Assembly: GCA_005503085.1 (NCBI GenBank) | Contig: SCOI01000008.1 | Location: 62,001-126,000, forward strand | Reading direction: 5' to 3' | Source of the DNA: Burkholderiales bacterium C2 | Lineage (GTDB): Bacteria > Pseudomonadota > Gammaproteobacteria > Burkholderiales > Burkholderiaceae_C | DNA: 64,000 bases | Shown here: in pieces, positions 7,810 through 16,258 of the stretch | How the letters are laid out: each line of letters opens with the position of its first letter | Position numbering within the stretch: the first letter of the stretch is position 1 | Notes under the pieces: generated by a model | Told to the model about the DNA's origin: nothing | Databases searched by the model: none | Seen by the model: only the letters and a program-made list of their open reading frames with translations | Program-made: the position numbers and the translations under genes

Positions 7810-8379
7810 TCAGCGCCGCGTCCACAGCATCACCCAGTTTTCCGCCCAGCTCTTGCCGCCGTCGCGCGACACGGCCTGGTACCAGCGGCAGGATCTGGGC
7901 GTGATCTGGTCCCAGACGCCGCGATAGATCACGGTCGCCTCGCCGTCCTTTTCCTCGCTGTCCCAGGTGCCGACACCGGCCACGAAACTGCCCCAGGACG
8001 GCGGTGGGGTCAGCACCCCGCTCTTGGCATTGACCCAATGGTCGGCCCAGAGCCTGCGCTCCACATCCAGCAGCCGCAGCCCCATGCCGCTGAAGCCGCG
8101 CGCCGGGATGCGCAACTCCTCGACGCTGCCGACGCCGCCCAGGATGGCGTGCACCGTGGCCTCGCCGTCGAACTGATCCCATGCGCCCTGTTTGTTCAGC
8201 TGGCGATGCTTGATCGTCCATTCGCCGCTGAGAAAGTCGAAGTCGCCGGGCTTGCCGGTGGCCGGCGGCGGCGCCATCGCGGCCAGTGCCGGCAGCACGA
8301 TGCCGCTGCCGGCAGCGGCCAGGCCGGCGCTGAGTTGCAGCATCGAGCGGCGCTGCAGATCGGGGTTGCTGGTGTTCAT
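7810..8379 (-). CDS. Exported DUF1579-like protein with twin-arginine leader
   Basis: A 189-residue protein. The leader has a twin-arginine pair (Arg10-Arg11, RRSMLQL) followed by an Ala/Gly-rich hydrophobic stretch ending in PALAA, so Tat export is likely. The mature part (DFDFLSGEWTIKHRQL, then FSGMGLRLLD) resembles DUF1579/lipocalin-like proteins of unknown function. It lies 76 bp downstream of a YafY-type regulator on the same strand, with a short inverted repeat between them. The start ATG at 8379 is chosen because it opens the Tat leader; the frame extends further upstream without similarity. Confidence 0.65.
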   Translation of the reverse strand: MNTSNPDLQRRSMLQLSAGLAAAGSGIVLPALAAMAPPPATGKPGDFDFLSGEWTIKHRQLNKQGAWDQFDGEATVHAILGGVGSVEELRIPARGFSGMGLRLLDVERRLWADHWVNAKSGVLTPPPSWGSFVAGVGTWDSEEKDGEATVIYRGVWDQITPRSCRWYQAVSRDGGKSWAENWVMLWTRR

Positions 8380-8443
8380 TGTGTGGTCTCCGTTGGGGCG
8401 CTGCGGAATTGGCGCCGGCCCGGCCACTGTGCAAGGCTTTATA

Positions 8444-8458
8444 TGACAACAAATGTCA
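8444..8458. promoter_or_regulatory. Inverted repeat TGACA-N5-TGTCA, candidate operator
   Basis: A perfect 5-bp inverted repeat (TGACA, spacer ACAAA, TGTCA). It covers the stop codon of the YafY-like regulator and precedes the DUF1579-like gene on the minus strand. It is a candidate binding site for the adjacent regulator. Short, so chance occurrence cannot be ruled out. Confidence 0.35.
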
Positions 8459-9433
8459 GCTTTTCTCCGGCGCCTCGCGATAGACGCGATGCAGGGCCGC
8501 AGCCGCCTCGCGCAGCGCCGCGCGCAGCTCGGCTGGCGCCAGGGCCTCGACGTCCGGCCCCAGGCGCAGCAACTCGCCCACCGCCGCCTCGATCGACTCG
8601 ATCGGGATCTCCAGGTGATGCCAGCCATCCGCATCGCAGGGGCCGGCCGCGGCTACCGCCTGCGCCATCGCATGGCTGGCCTCGGCCAGCCGCCGCAAGG
8701 CCTGCGGCCGCGCGCGCACCCGGGCGCGGCCGGCCTGCATGCGGGCCTCGTAGTCGCGTGCGAAGGCCTCCCAGTAGCGGCCGAGATCGAAGTCGGCTGG
8801 CGGCTCGGCGCGCTGCTGTTCGATCTGCAGGCTCCGGATCGCGCTGACCCGGTAGGTGCGAACCTGCGGGCCAACGGCCGCCACCAGATACCAGAGCCCG
8901 CCCTTCAGCACCAGGCCCAGCGGCGCCACCTGGCGCGCCACCCGACCCTGCCAGCTCTGGTAGTCCAGGCTCAGCAGGCGGCCGGACCAGACCGCCTCGG
9001 CCAGCGCCGGGAGCAGCTGCTGGGCTTCGGGCCCCTGGAACCAGGCGACCGGGTCGAGGTGAAAGCGTGCCGCCACGCGCAAGGCATCCTGGCGCAACGC
9101 CTCGGGCAGGGCGGCCATCAGCTTCAGCCGGGTGGTCTCCAGGCTGGCGCCCATGCCCAGTTGCGCCGCCGCGAAGGGCACGCCGGCCAGGAACAGGCTC
9201 TCGGCCTCGGGCCTGTCCAGGCCGGTCAGCGCGGTGCGGTAGCCCTCGCGCAGCACAAAGCCGCCCGAGCGGCCGTGCTCGGCATAGACCGGCACGCCGG
9301 CGGCGCTGAGCGCGTCGATGTCGCGGTAGATGGTGCGCACCGAGACCTCCAGCGCCTCGGCCAGCGCCGCCGCCGACACCCGCCCCTGCGCCTGCAGGCG
9401 CAGCAGGATGGAGAGTAGCCGGCTGGATCGCAT
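8456..9433 (-). CDS. YafY-family (HTH-WYL) transcriptional regulator
   Basis: A 325-residue regulator. An HTH_11/DeoR-like domain occupies residues 1-60 (SRLLSILLRLQAQG, then VSVRTIYRDIDALSAAGVPV), followed by a WYL effector domain in the middle (LLSLDYQSWQGR, LGLVLKGGLWYLVA) and a WCX-like C-terminus. WYL proteins sense small ligands or nucleic acids. The start ATG at 9433 begins the HTH. The gene is upstream of and co-directional with the DUF1579-like gene and divergent from benE across 63 bp, so either could be its target. Confidence 0.85.
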   Translation of the reverse strand: MRSSRLLSILLRLQAQGRVSAAALAEALEVSVRTIYRDIDALSAAGVPVYAEHGRSGGFVLREGYRTALTGLDRPEAESLFLAGVPFAAAQLGMGASLETTRLKLMAALPEALRQDALRVAARFHLDPVAWFQGPEAQQLLPALAEAVWSGRLLSLDYQSWQGRVARQVAPLGLVLKGGLWYLVAAVGPQVRTYRVSAIRSLQIEQQRAEPPADFDLGRYWEAFARDYEARMQAGRARVRARPQALRRLAEASHAMAQAVAAAGPCDADGWHHLEIPIESIEAAVGELLRLGPDVEALAPAELRAALREAAAALHRVYREAPEKS

Positions 9434-9496
9434 GGCCGCTATCTTGCCCGCGCGCCGGTCCAGGCTTGTCAGCAGCCTCGCCGCTATGCTGGCGCC

Positions 9497-10672
9497 ATGA
9501 CGACGCAACATCGCCTCTGGCTTCAAGACCTGACCCTCTCCGCCGCCGTGGCCGGCTTTGTCGCCGTGCTGGTGGGTTTCACCAGCTCGGTGGCCATCGT
9601 GTTCCAGGCCGCCCAGGCGCTGGGCGCCACGCCCGCCCAGACCAGCTCCTGGATGTGGGCGCTGGGACTGGGTATGGGCATCACCAGCCTGGGCTTGTCG
9701 CTGTGGACCCGCCAGCCGGTGCTGACCGCCTGGAGCACGCCCGGCGCGGCCCTGCTGGCCGGCTCGGCCGGGCTGTCGATGGCCGAGGCGATCGGCGCCT
9801 TCATCGTCTGCGCGGCGCTGATCATGCTGTTCGGGGTGACGCGCTGGTTCGAGCGGGTGATGGACCGCATCCCGCTGGCCGTGGCCTCGGCCCTGCTGGC
9901 CGGCGTGCTGGCCCGTTTCGGGCTCGATGCGGTGCTGACGGTCCAGAGCGCGCCGCTGATGGTGCTGGTGATGGCCGGGGCCTATCTGCTCGGCAAGCGC
10001 TTCATGCCGCGCTATGCGGTGCCCGGCGTGCTGCTGGCCGGTGTGGCGGTCGCGGCGGCGCAGGGCCGGCTGCGCCTGGGCGCGGTCGACTGGGCCTGGG
10101 CCCAGCCGGTCTGGACCACGCCGGTCTTCAGTCTGGCGGCCCTGGTCGGCGTGGCCCTGCCGCTGTTCCTGGTCACGATGGCCTCGCAGAACCTGCCCGG
10201 CGTCGCCGCCCAGCGCGCCTCGGGCTACCAGACGCCGGTGTCGGCCAGCATCACGGTGACAGGTCTTGCCTCGCTGCTGTTGGCGCCGTTCGGTGGCTAT
10301 GCCTTCAATCTGGCGGCCATCACCGCCGCCATCTGCATGGGCCGCGAGGCGCACGAAGACCCGGCCAAGCGCTACACCGCCGCCATGATGGCCGGCCTGT
10401 TCTATATCGCCGTGGGCCTGGCCGGCGGCGCGGTCGTCGGCCTGCTGGTGGCTTTTCCGCGCGAGCTGGTCGCGGCGGTGGCCGGCCTGGCCTTGCTGGG
10501 CACGATTGCCGGCGGTCTCTCGGCCGCGCTGAAGGACGAGAAACACCGCGACGCCGCCATCCTGACCTTTCTGGTCACGCTGTCCGGCGTCTCGCTGCTG
10601 GGCATAGGCTCGGCCTTCTGGGGCGTGGTGGCCGGCAGCGCTGCCCTTGCGGTGGCTCGTTTCAGGGCCTGA
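9497..10672 (+). CDS. benE: BenE-family benzoate/H+ symporter
   Basis: A 391-residue integral membrane protein with about 12 hydrophobic segments and the BenE pattern: TAWSTPGAALL in the first third and an MASQNLPG segment near the middle, both typical of this family. BenE proteins import benzoate with protons across the inner membrane. No benzoate catabolic gene (benABCD, catA, box genes) is in the window, so the transported acid may be something related. It is divergent from the YafY-like regulator and followed closely by a DUF6172 gene. Confidence 0.88.
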   Translation: MTTQHRLWLQDLTLSAAVAGFVAVLVGFTSSVAIVFQAAQALGATPAQTSSWMWALGLGMGITSLGLSLWTRQPVLTAWSTPGAALLAGSAGLSMAEAIGAFIVCAALIMLFGVTRWFERVMDRIPLAVASALLAGVLARFGLDAVLTVQSAPLMVLVMAGAYLLGKRFMPRYAVPGVLLAGVAVAAAQGRLRLGAVDWAWAQPVWTTPVFSLAALVGVALPLFLVTMASQNLPGVAAQRASGYQTPVSASITVTGLASLLLAPFGGYAFNLAAITAAICMGREAHEDPAKRYTAAMMAGLFYIAVGLAGGAVVGLLVAFPRELVAAVAGLALLGTIAGGLSAALKDEKHRDAAILTFLVTLSGVSLLGIGSAFWGVVAGSAALAVARFRA

Positions 10673-10708
10673 CCGATAATCCTGCCCCCACCGACCAAGA
10701 GGCTTGCC

Positions 10709-11029
10709 ATGAAAAAAACATTCCAGCTCCAGATCGAGGGCAAGCACCCCGAGCGCCTGCTCGAAGCCATCAAGCACGAGATCCGCCAGTACCTGAAGCG
10801 CGAGCGCCGCAAGCCCCTGCCGGCGCAAGCGGACTTCTGGGACTTCGACTGCCGCTTCGGCCTCAGCGAGGCGGCGGCCGAGGTGATCCATGTCGGCGCC
10901 TTCATGGACCGCATCAACGAGGCCGCTGCCGCCCAGGCCCCGGCCTTCTACCTGGAACTGCTGGCCAAGCCGGCGCAGCGCAGCTTCGTGCCGCGCGCAT
11001 CGGCGCTCGACGACGGCGACGAAGATTGA
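10709..11029 (+). CDS. DUF6172 family protein
   Basis: A 106-residue soluble protein beginning KKTFQLQIEGKHPERLLEAIKHE, with a basic middle (RQYLKRERRKPLP), the motif DFWDFDCRF and an acidic tail. This matches small conserved proteobacterial proteins of the DUF6172 family, whose function is unknown. It has its own ribosome-binding site (AAGAGG) and a TATAAT-like GATAAT at about 10674, so it may be transcribed separately from benE. Confidence 0.7.
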   Translation: MKKTFQLQIEGKHPERLLEAIKHEIRQYLKRERRKPLPAQADFWDFDCRFGLSEAAAEVIHVGAFMDRINEAAAAQAPAFYLELLAKPAQRSFVPRASALDDGDED

Positions 11030-11113
11030 TGAAGGGCTGAGCCCTGCGCCTCGGCGCCAGTCGTGCAACACTGCGCACCGCTGAGTACCTCCCCTTGTGA
11101 AAGTGCGCCCGTC

Positions 11114-12064
11114 ATGATCCTCTTATTCGTCGCCGACCCGCTGGAGTCCTTCAAGACCTACAAGGACACGACTTTTTCGATGATGCGCGAGGCCGCCAAG
11201 CGCGGTCATGTGCTGTGGGCCTGCCATCCGGCCGATCTGGTCTGGATTCGTGGTGGCAAGGTCAGCGCCCACGGTGCCCGCCAGATCACGCTGACCGGTG
11301 ACGAGCATGACTGGTTCAAGGTCGAGCAGACGACGGAGCTGGTGCTGGCCGAGACGGACGCCATCGTGATGCGCAAGGACCCGCCGTTCGACAGCGAGTT
11401 CTTCTACGCCACCCATCTGCTGAGCCAGGCCGAGCGCGAGGGGGCGAAAGTCTTCAACAAGCCGGCAGCGCTGCGCGACCATCCCGAGAAGCTGGCCATC
11501 CTGGAGTTCCCCGAGCTGATCGGCCCGACCCTGGTGACGCGCAGCGCGGCGGCCATCAAGGCCTTCCACGCCGAGCACCGCGACATCATCCTGAAGCCGC
11601 TGGACGGCATGGGCGGCATGGGCATCTTCCGCGTCGGCCCCGACGGGCTGAACCTGGGCTCCATCATCGAGACCCTCAACCAGGGCGGCGCCGAGACCGT
11701 GATGGTGCAGCGCTATCTGCCGGAGATCGTCCAGGGCGACAAGCGCGTGCTGCTGATCGGCGGCGAGGTCGTGCCCTTCTGCCTGGCCCGCATCCCGCAG
11801 GGCAGCGAGATCCGCGGCAATCTGGCCGCCGGTGGCAAGGGCGTGGCCCAGCCGCTGAGCCCGCGCGACCGCGAGATCGCCGAGCAGCTGGCGCCGGTGC
11901 TGGCCGCGCGCGGCCTGCTGCTGGTGGGTCTGGATGTGATCGGCGACTGCGTCACCGAGATCAATGTCACCAGCCCGACCGGCTTCCAGGAGATCACGAA
12001 GCAGACCGGTTTCGATGTCGCGAAGCTGTTCGTCGATGCGCTGGAGCGGGCCGCCGGAGCCTGA
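11114..12064 (+). CDS. gshB: Glutathione synthetase
   Basis: A 316-residue ATP-grasp enzyme, the same length as E. coli GshB. It joins gamma-glutamylcysteine and glycine using ATP in the cytoplasm. Characteristic segments are MILLFVADPLESFKTYKDT at the start, MRKDPPFDSEF, the ATP-binding LKPLDGMGGMGIFR and the C-terminal EINVTSPTGFQEI. ATG 11114 gives the family N-terminus. gshA is not adjacent. Its product supports the glutathione-dependent formaldehyde pathway (frmA-fghA) and the glutathione transferase found further on. Confidence 0.96.
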   Translation: MILLFVADPLESFKTYKDTTFSMMREAAKRGHVLWACHPADLVWIRGGKVSAHGARQITLTGDEHDWFKVEQTTELVLAETDAIVMRKDPPFDSEFFYATHLLSQAEREGAKVFNKPAALRDHPEKLAILEFPELIGPTLVTRSAAAIKAFHAEHRDIILKPLDGMGGMGIFRVGPDGLNLGSIIETLNQGGAETVMVQRYLPEIVQGDKRVLLIGGEVVPFCLARIPQGSEIRGNLAAGGKGVAQPLSPRDREIAEQLAPVLAARGLLLVGLDVIGDCVTEINVTSPTGFQEITKQTGFDVAKLFVDALERAAGA

Positions 12065-12154
12065 GCTTCTTCTTCAGGCGCTGAACCCTTTGGGCCGTTC
12101 GGGCCCTCCTTGCTGCAGAAACTGGTGTGAACCCCTCTGCAGGAGTGCTGAAGA

Positions 12155-12730
12155 ATGTTGCAAGCCCCGATTGAACTGGTGGAGTCCGCGCGCCGTGGCG
12201 ACAAGGGCGCGGTGCTGCAGTTGCTGAGCCTGTGCCAGCCCGATCTGAAGCGCTTTGCGCGCCGCAGCTGCAGCAGCAGCGAGGATGCCGAGGACGCGGT
12301 GCAGCTGGCGCTGTGGCAGCTGTATCGCCGCGTCGGCGCGCTGCGCACGGCGGCAGCGCTGGCCGGCTGGCTGTTCCGCATCGTCGAGCGCGAGTGCTAC
12401 CGGCTGCTGCGCCTGCGCAAGGGCAGCGACTCGCTGGAGGATCTGCCCGAGGCGCTGGAGCCCCAGGCGGCGGTGCTGCCGCTGGATCTGCGCCGCGATC
12501 TGGCCCGGGCGATCGAGCAGCTGAGCCCGGCCTATCGCGAGGTGCTGCTGCTGCGCGATGTGCACGAGCTGACGGCACCCGAGGTCGCGGCCCAGCTGGG
12601 CCTGAGCCTGGAGGCGGTCAAGAGCCGGCTGCACCGGGCGCGCGCCCGGGTGCGCGAGCAGCTGCTGGCCAGCGGCTACTGGCTCAAGGACGGCGCGCCA
12701 CAGACCGGCGCCCAGGGCGACGCACCGTGA
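12155..12730 (+). CDS. ECF-type RNA polymerase sigma factor
   Basis: A 191-residue sigma-70 family protein with only regions 2 and 4. Region 2 spans about residues 10-90 (AEDAVQLALWQLYRRV, LAGWLFRIVERECYRLLR) and region 4 about 113-168 (LSPAYREVLLLRDVHELTAPEVAAQLGLS then VKSRLHRARAR). No anti-sigma factor with a zinc-binding or FecR-like domain follows; the next gene is a 68-residue membrane protein 8 bp away. The signal it responds to is therefore unknown. Upstream, two GAACCC copies (12083, 12129) resemble ECF -35 elements, but no convincing -10 accompanies them. Confidence 0.88.
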   Translation: MLQAPIELVESARRGDKGAVLQLLSLCQPDLKRFARRSCSSSEDAEDAVQLALWQLYRRVGALRTAAALAGWLFRIVERECYRLLRLRKGSDSLEDLPEALEPQAAVLPLDLRRDLARAIEQLSPAYREVLLLRDVHELTAPEVAAQLGLSLEAVKSRLHRARARVREQLLASGYWLKDGAPQTGAQGDAP

Positions 12731-12738
12731 GGCCCGGA

Positions 12739-12945
12739 ATGTTTTTTTGCAGTCGTTCCATCACCATTCATCTGCTGCGCGGCGCGGCGGCCGCGCTGCT
12801 GCTAGTGCTGGCGCTGTGGCCGGGGCCGCTGGCCGGCTGGCTGCGCGCCATCGCCTTGGCGGGCGCGGTGCTGCTGATGCGCGGCTGCCCGATGTGCTGG
12901 CTGCTGGGGCTGTTCGAGACGGTGCGGCGACGCTTGAAGCCTTGA
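12739..12945 (+). CDS. Small DUF2892-like membrane protein
   Basis: A 68-residue protein with two hydrophobic stretches and a C-terminal GCPMCWLLGL motif resembling the CP-x3-LLG end of DUF2892 proteins (also seen at the C-terminus of the rhodanese YgaP). GAGG 6-7 bp before ATG 12739 provides a ribosome-binding site, and the gene follows the sigma factor by 8 bp, so they are co-transcribed. The CPMC pair could bind metal or be redox-active. It might serve as a membrane tether or regulator for the sigma factor; that is speculation from position. Confidence 0.65.
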   Translation: MFFCSRSITIHLLRGAAAALLLVLALWPGPLAGWLRAIALAGAVLLMRGCPMCWLLGLFETVRRRLKP

Positions 12946-13013
12946 CGCCGAAGAGGCCCCGGGTCGGCACCGCTAGGATGTGAGGCTGCGTTCAACCGAT
13001 AGGAGCATCTGTG

Positions 13014-13526
13014 ATGGCCGAGTTCTCCGCATCCGTGACCTGGGCACGCCAGGCCGATGAAGTCTTCACCGACCAGCGCTACAGCCGCCGGCATGCCTGG
13101 GGCTTCGATGGCGGCGCCCAGGTGCCGGCCTCCTCATCCCCGCATTCGGTGCCCCTGCCTTACTCGGACCCGGCGGCGGTGGACCCCGAGGAGGCTTTTG
13201 TGGCTTCGCTGTCCAGCTGCCATATGTTGTGGTTTCTGAGCCTGGCGGCCAAGGCCGGCTGGGTGGTCGAGGCCTATCGCGACGACGCGCTCGGTGTGAT
13301 GGCGCGCAATGCGCGCGGCAAGATGGCGATGACGCGCGTGACGCTTCGGCCCATCGTGCAATTCGCCGGCGCGGCGCCCGATGCTCCCGCGCATGAAGCC
13401 CTGCACCACGCCGCCCACGAGGCCTGCTATATCGCGAACTCGGTGGCCTGCGAGGTGCTGTGCGAGCCGCAGCTCAGCAACGCGGCCGCAGTGCCAGCCG
13501 CAGGGGTTCCGTCGGCCGCAGCGTGA
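13014..13526 (+). CDS. OsmC-family hydroperoxide-detoxifying protein
   Basis: A 170-residue OsmC/Ohr-fold protein. The peroxidatic cysteine is Cys69 in SLSSCHMLWF, and the second family cysteine is Cys138 in HEACYIANS. These proteins reduce organic hydroperoxides with dihydrolipoyl-type thiols. A GTG directly precedes ATG 13014; ATG is preferred and a GATAGGAG ribosome-binding site lies upstream. The last 53 bp overlap the end of the cytochrome P450 gene on the other strand. Confidence 0.88.
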   Translation: MAEFSASVTWARQADEVFTDQRYSRRHAWGFDGGAQVPASSSPHSVPLPYSDPAAVDPEEAFVASLSSCHMLWFLSLAAKAGWVVEAYRDDALGVMARNARGKMAMTRVTLRPIVQFAGAAPDAPAHEALHHAAHEACYIANSVACEVLCEPQLSNAAAVPAAGVPSAAA

Positions 13527-14838
13527 TCTGCAGCGCCGGTATCGGCGCCGGCCGGCCGGGCGCGGGCGCCAGCTCGTAACGCTGCAGCAGCAGGGCCGCG
13601 ATCAGCCCGATCTCGGTCAGCGCGAAATGGCTGCCCAGGCAGACCCGCGGTCCGGCGCCGAAGGGCAGCCAGGCGCCGCGCGGGATCTCGGCATGGCCGC
13701 TGGCTGGATCGAAACGCTCGGGGCGGAAGGCCTCGGGCTCCTCGAACCAGCGCGGATCGCGCTGGATGATGCCCGGGGTCAGTCGGATCATCGAGCCCGC
13801 CGGCAGGGTGTAGCCGCCGATCTGCAGCGGCACGGTGCTGATGCGCGACAACAGGGCAGGGGCTGGCGGGTACAGGCGCAGCACCTCCTTGATGCAGGCC
13901 TGCAGCCAGGGCAGACGCGGCAGATCGGCGGCGCTCGGTGCCCGCCCGCCCAGCACCTCCTGTAGCTCGTCGGCGGCGCGGCGCTGTGCCTCGGGATGGG
14001 CGGCCATGCACCAGCCCCACCAGGTCAGCGCGGCGGCGCTGGTCTCGTGGCCGGCCAGGAAGATGGTCATGCACTCGTCGCGCAGCGCCTGTTCGCCGAG
14101 CGGCCGGCCCTGCGGGTCGCGCAGCTGCAGCAGCATCTGCAGCAGATCCTCGCCCTGGAAGTCAGGCATGGCGCGGCGCCGCGCCAGCTCGCCGCGGATC
14201 AGCCCATCCAGGGTCTGCAGCGCCCGGCGCTTGCCCGTTTTCCAGGGCGCCCACAGCGGGGCGCTGGCCGGCCAGAACATCTCCTGCATGCCGATCAGGC
14301 TGATGGCATGGACGGCATCGGCGGCGCGCCTACCCTCGGCCGTGTCGCTGCGCGAGAACAGGCTGCGCAGGATCACCTCCATCGTCAGCTGAGTCATCGC
14401 CGACTCGAAACCGAACTCGGGGCCGCTCTGCCAGCTCGCCAGCGCCTGCTCGGTGGCCGCCACCATCAGCGGCGCGAAGGCCTCGACCCGCTTCGGCGCA
14501 AAGCCCGGCTGCAGCATCTGGCGCTGGCGCTTCCAGGCCTGCCCCTCGGCCACCAGCACGCTCTGGCCATGGGCCGAGGCAAACACTTCGGTGCCGCGCT
14601 CCCAGCGGATCAGCCCTTCGTGGGCGGCCACAAGCAGCTCACGCACCTGTTCGGGATGGAAGAAGTTGTAGTCGCGGTAGTGCATCAGGCGCAGGTGCAC
14701 GATGTCGCCATGGCGGCGCTGCAGGCCGCTCAGAAAGCCCAGATAGTCGCGCCGCAGCGCGCCCAGCTCCTGCAGGCCCAGCCAGCGGCAGGGCGGGCCG
14801 GGAGGCAGGGTGGGGCGTGTCAAGGTGTCGGTCGTCAT
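13474..14838 (-). CDS. Cytochrome P450
   Basis: A 454-residue soluble P450. Landmarks: I-helix AGHETS with Thr266, the K-helix KEVLRLYP (ExxR), PERF, and the haem loop FGAGPRVCLG with Cys400 as the thiolate ligand. It should oxidise a hydrophobic substrate using electrons from a ferredoxin or flavodoxin encoded elsewhere; no reductase is adjacent. The sequence looks closer to the fatty-acid/terpene-type bacterial P450s with CYP4-like spacing than to CYP101 types, but I cannot assign a family. ATG 14838 is chosen, giving the Pro-rich hinge TLPPGPPCRWLG near the start. It is divergent from an AraC regulator across 63 bp. Confidence 0.93.
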   Translation of the reverse strand: MTTDTLTRPTLPPGPPCRWLGLQELGALRRDYLGFLSGLQRRHGDIVHLRLMHYRDYNFFHPEQVRELLVAAHEGLIRWERGTEVFASAHGQSVLVAEGQAWKRQRQMLQPGFAPKRVEAFAPLMVAATEQALASWQSGPEFGFESAMTQLTMEVILRSLFSRSDTAEGRRAADAVHAISLIGMQEMFWPASAPLWAPWKTGKRRALQTLDGLIRGELARRRAMPDFQGEDLLQMLLQLRDPQGRPLGEQALRDECMTIFLAGHETSAAALTWWGWCMAAHPEAQRRAADELQEVLGGRAPSAADLPRLPWLQACIKEVLRLYPPAPALLSRISTVPLQIGGYTLPAGSMIRLTPGIIQRDPRWFEEPEAFRPERFDPASGHAEIPRGAWLPFGAGPRVCLGSHFALTEIGLIAALLLQRYELAPAPGRPAPIPALQITLRPTEPLRLALRPRC

Positions 14839-14901
14839 GGCGGCGATCTTGCCGGCACCCTGTTTTTCGGTATTGAACGGTTGCGACACTAGACTGCGGG
14901 C

Positions 14902-15765
14902 ATGGACGCCTCCCTCCACCCCGATGCCATCGCCCGCCTGCTGGTGCCAGGTCTTGCGTTGAGCGGCTGTCTGCATGCCCATCTGTGGCGCGACACCTCG
15001 GCGGCGGCCGGGCTCAGCGAGGCTCAGCGCAGCAGCTGGTTTCCGGCCACGCCGCTATGCGGCCTGAGCTGGGTGCTGGCCGGGGCGGGCGAGCAGTTGG
15101 ACGAGGCGGGGCGCTCGCTGGGCCTGTTGCCGGGTCCGCTGCTGGTCACCGGGCCGCGCAGCCGGCCGGCCTTCTACCGCGCGCATGGGCCGACGCGCTG
15201 CTTCATGACCGCGATCACACCGGATGCGCTGCAGGCGCTGACCGGGCTGGACATCGCAGCCCTGTGCGACCGCTGCGTCAGCATGGAGCAGCAGCCCGGG
15301 CTGAATGAGCCGGACTGGCGTGCGTTGAACGCGGCGATGCTGGCCGCGCCCGACGAGCAGGCCTGCCAGCGCCTGCTGGAGGACTTCCTGCGGCCGCGCT
15401 GGCGCGCGGTGCCGCAGGCGGGCGGCAGCGGCTACCGTGACTGGATGCAACACCTGGCCCTGCGCGCAGTGGCCGCCGGCCATGGCCGCAGCCTGCGCCA
15501 GATGGAGCGCCGCATCAAGCAATGGAGCGGCCAGAGCCTGCGCGCGCTGCGTGCGCTCAGCCGGGCCGAGGCCACCTATGCGCAGGGCCGGCGCGCGATG
15601 GCCGAGGGCGAGCTGGTCTGGAGCGCGCTGGCCCAGGATATGGGCTATGCGGACCAGGCCCATCTGTGCCGCGAGACGCGCCGCGTCACTGGCTTCAGCC
15701 CCGAGGAACTGCGCCGGCGCATCGACAGCGAGGAGGCTTTCTGGCCCTATCGCGTCTGGGCCTGA
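14902..15765 (+). CDS. AraC-family transcriptional regulator
   Basis: A 287-residue protein with a variable N-terminal domain and a C-terminal AraC-type DNA-binding region: RSLRQMERRIKQWSGQSLRAL is the first half, and LAQDMGYADQAHLCRETRRV with GFSPEELRRR the second. It is divergent from the P450 gene (63-bp gap with a TAGACT element at about 14891) and probably regulates it. The N-terminal domain (SSWFPATPLCGLSWVLAG) looks like the DUF6597-type sensor; the ligand is unknown. Confidence 0.85.
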   Translation: MDASLHPDAIARLLVPGLALSGCLHAHLWRDTSAAAGLSEAQRSSWFPATPLCGLSWVLAGAGEQLDEAGRSLGLLPGPLLVTGPRSRPAFYRAHGPTRCFMTAITPDALQALTGLDIAALCDRCVSMEQQPGLNEPDWRALNAAMLAAPDEQACQRLLEDFLRPRWRAVPQAGGSGYRDWMQHLALRAVAAGHGRSLRQMERRIKQWSGQSLRALRALSRAEATYAQGRRAMAEGELVWSALAQDMGYADQAHLCRETRRVTGFSPEELRRRIDSEEAFWPYRVWA

Positions 15766-15797
15766 GCGCCCCCTGTTTTCAAAGCAAGGAAGCCAAA

Positions 15798-16256
15798 ATG
15801 TCCGTGCAACTGGTCGAAATCACCCGCCACAACCTGGCCGAGCTGCTGAAGCTGGACGCCGGCGACGGTGGCAAACAGGTGGCGCCCAATGTCAGATCGA
15901 TGGCCCAGGCCGCCGTCTATGCCGAGGCCTGGCCGCGCGGCATTGCGGTGGACGGCGTGCTGGTCGGCTTTCTGATGCTGTACGACCCCAGCCTGACGCC
16001 CGCGCCCGAGGAACCCAAGTTCGCGCTCTGGCGGCTGATGATCGACAAGGGGCAGCAGGGCAGGGGTTATGGCGCAGCGGCGGTGCAGGCGCTGATCACC
16101 CATGTGCGCACGCGGCCCGGCGCCGAGACGCTGTATCTGAGCTATGTGCAGGACAGCGCGAATGCAGCGGCGGCCGAGCGCTTCTACCGCTCGCTGGGCT
16201 TCACGCCGACCGGCGAGATCGATGATGGTGAGCTCGTGATGAGCCTGAGGCTCTGA
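15798..16256 (+). CDS. GNAT-family N-acetyltransferase
   Basis: A 152-residue GNAT protein with the acetyl-CoA-binding segment QQGRGYGAAAVQAL (QxxGxG/A) and the C-terminal NAAAERFYRSLGF signature. The middle (FLMLYDPSLTP, FALWRLMID) resembles spermidine/amine-type acetyltransferases such as BltD and PaiA, but the substrate is not certain. It sits 32 bp after the AraC gene and 2 bp before the FUSC exporter gene, so the three may be co-transcribed. Confidence 0.85.
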   Translation: MSVQLVEITRHNLAELLKLDAGDGGKQVAPNVRSMAQAAVYAEAWPRGIAVDGVLVGFLMLYDPSLTPAPEEPKFALWRLMIDKGQQGRGYGAAAVQALITHVRTRPGAETLYLSYVQDSANAAAAERFYRSLGFTPTGEIDDGELVMSLRL

Positions 16257-16258
16257 AC

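Noticed and set aside
9434-11071. N-terminal extension of the YafY-like regulator frame across benE
   Set aside because: The extension has no similarity and lies antisense to benE and the DUF6172 gene; the HTH begins at ATG 9433.
12083-12134. GAACCC repeats as an ECF autoregulated promoter
   Set aside because: No matching -10 element at 16-17 bp from either copy; kept only as a remark.
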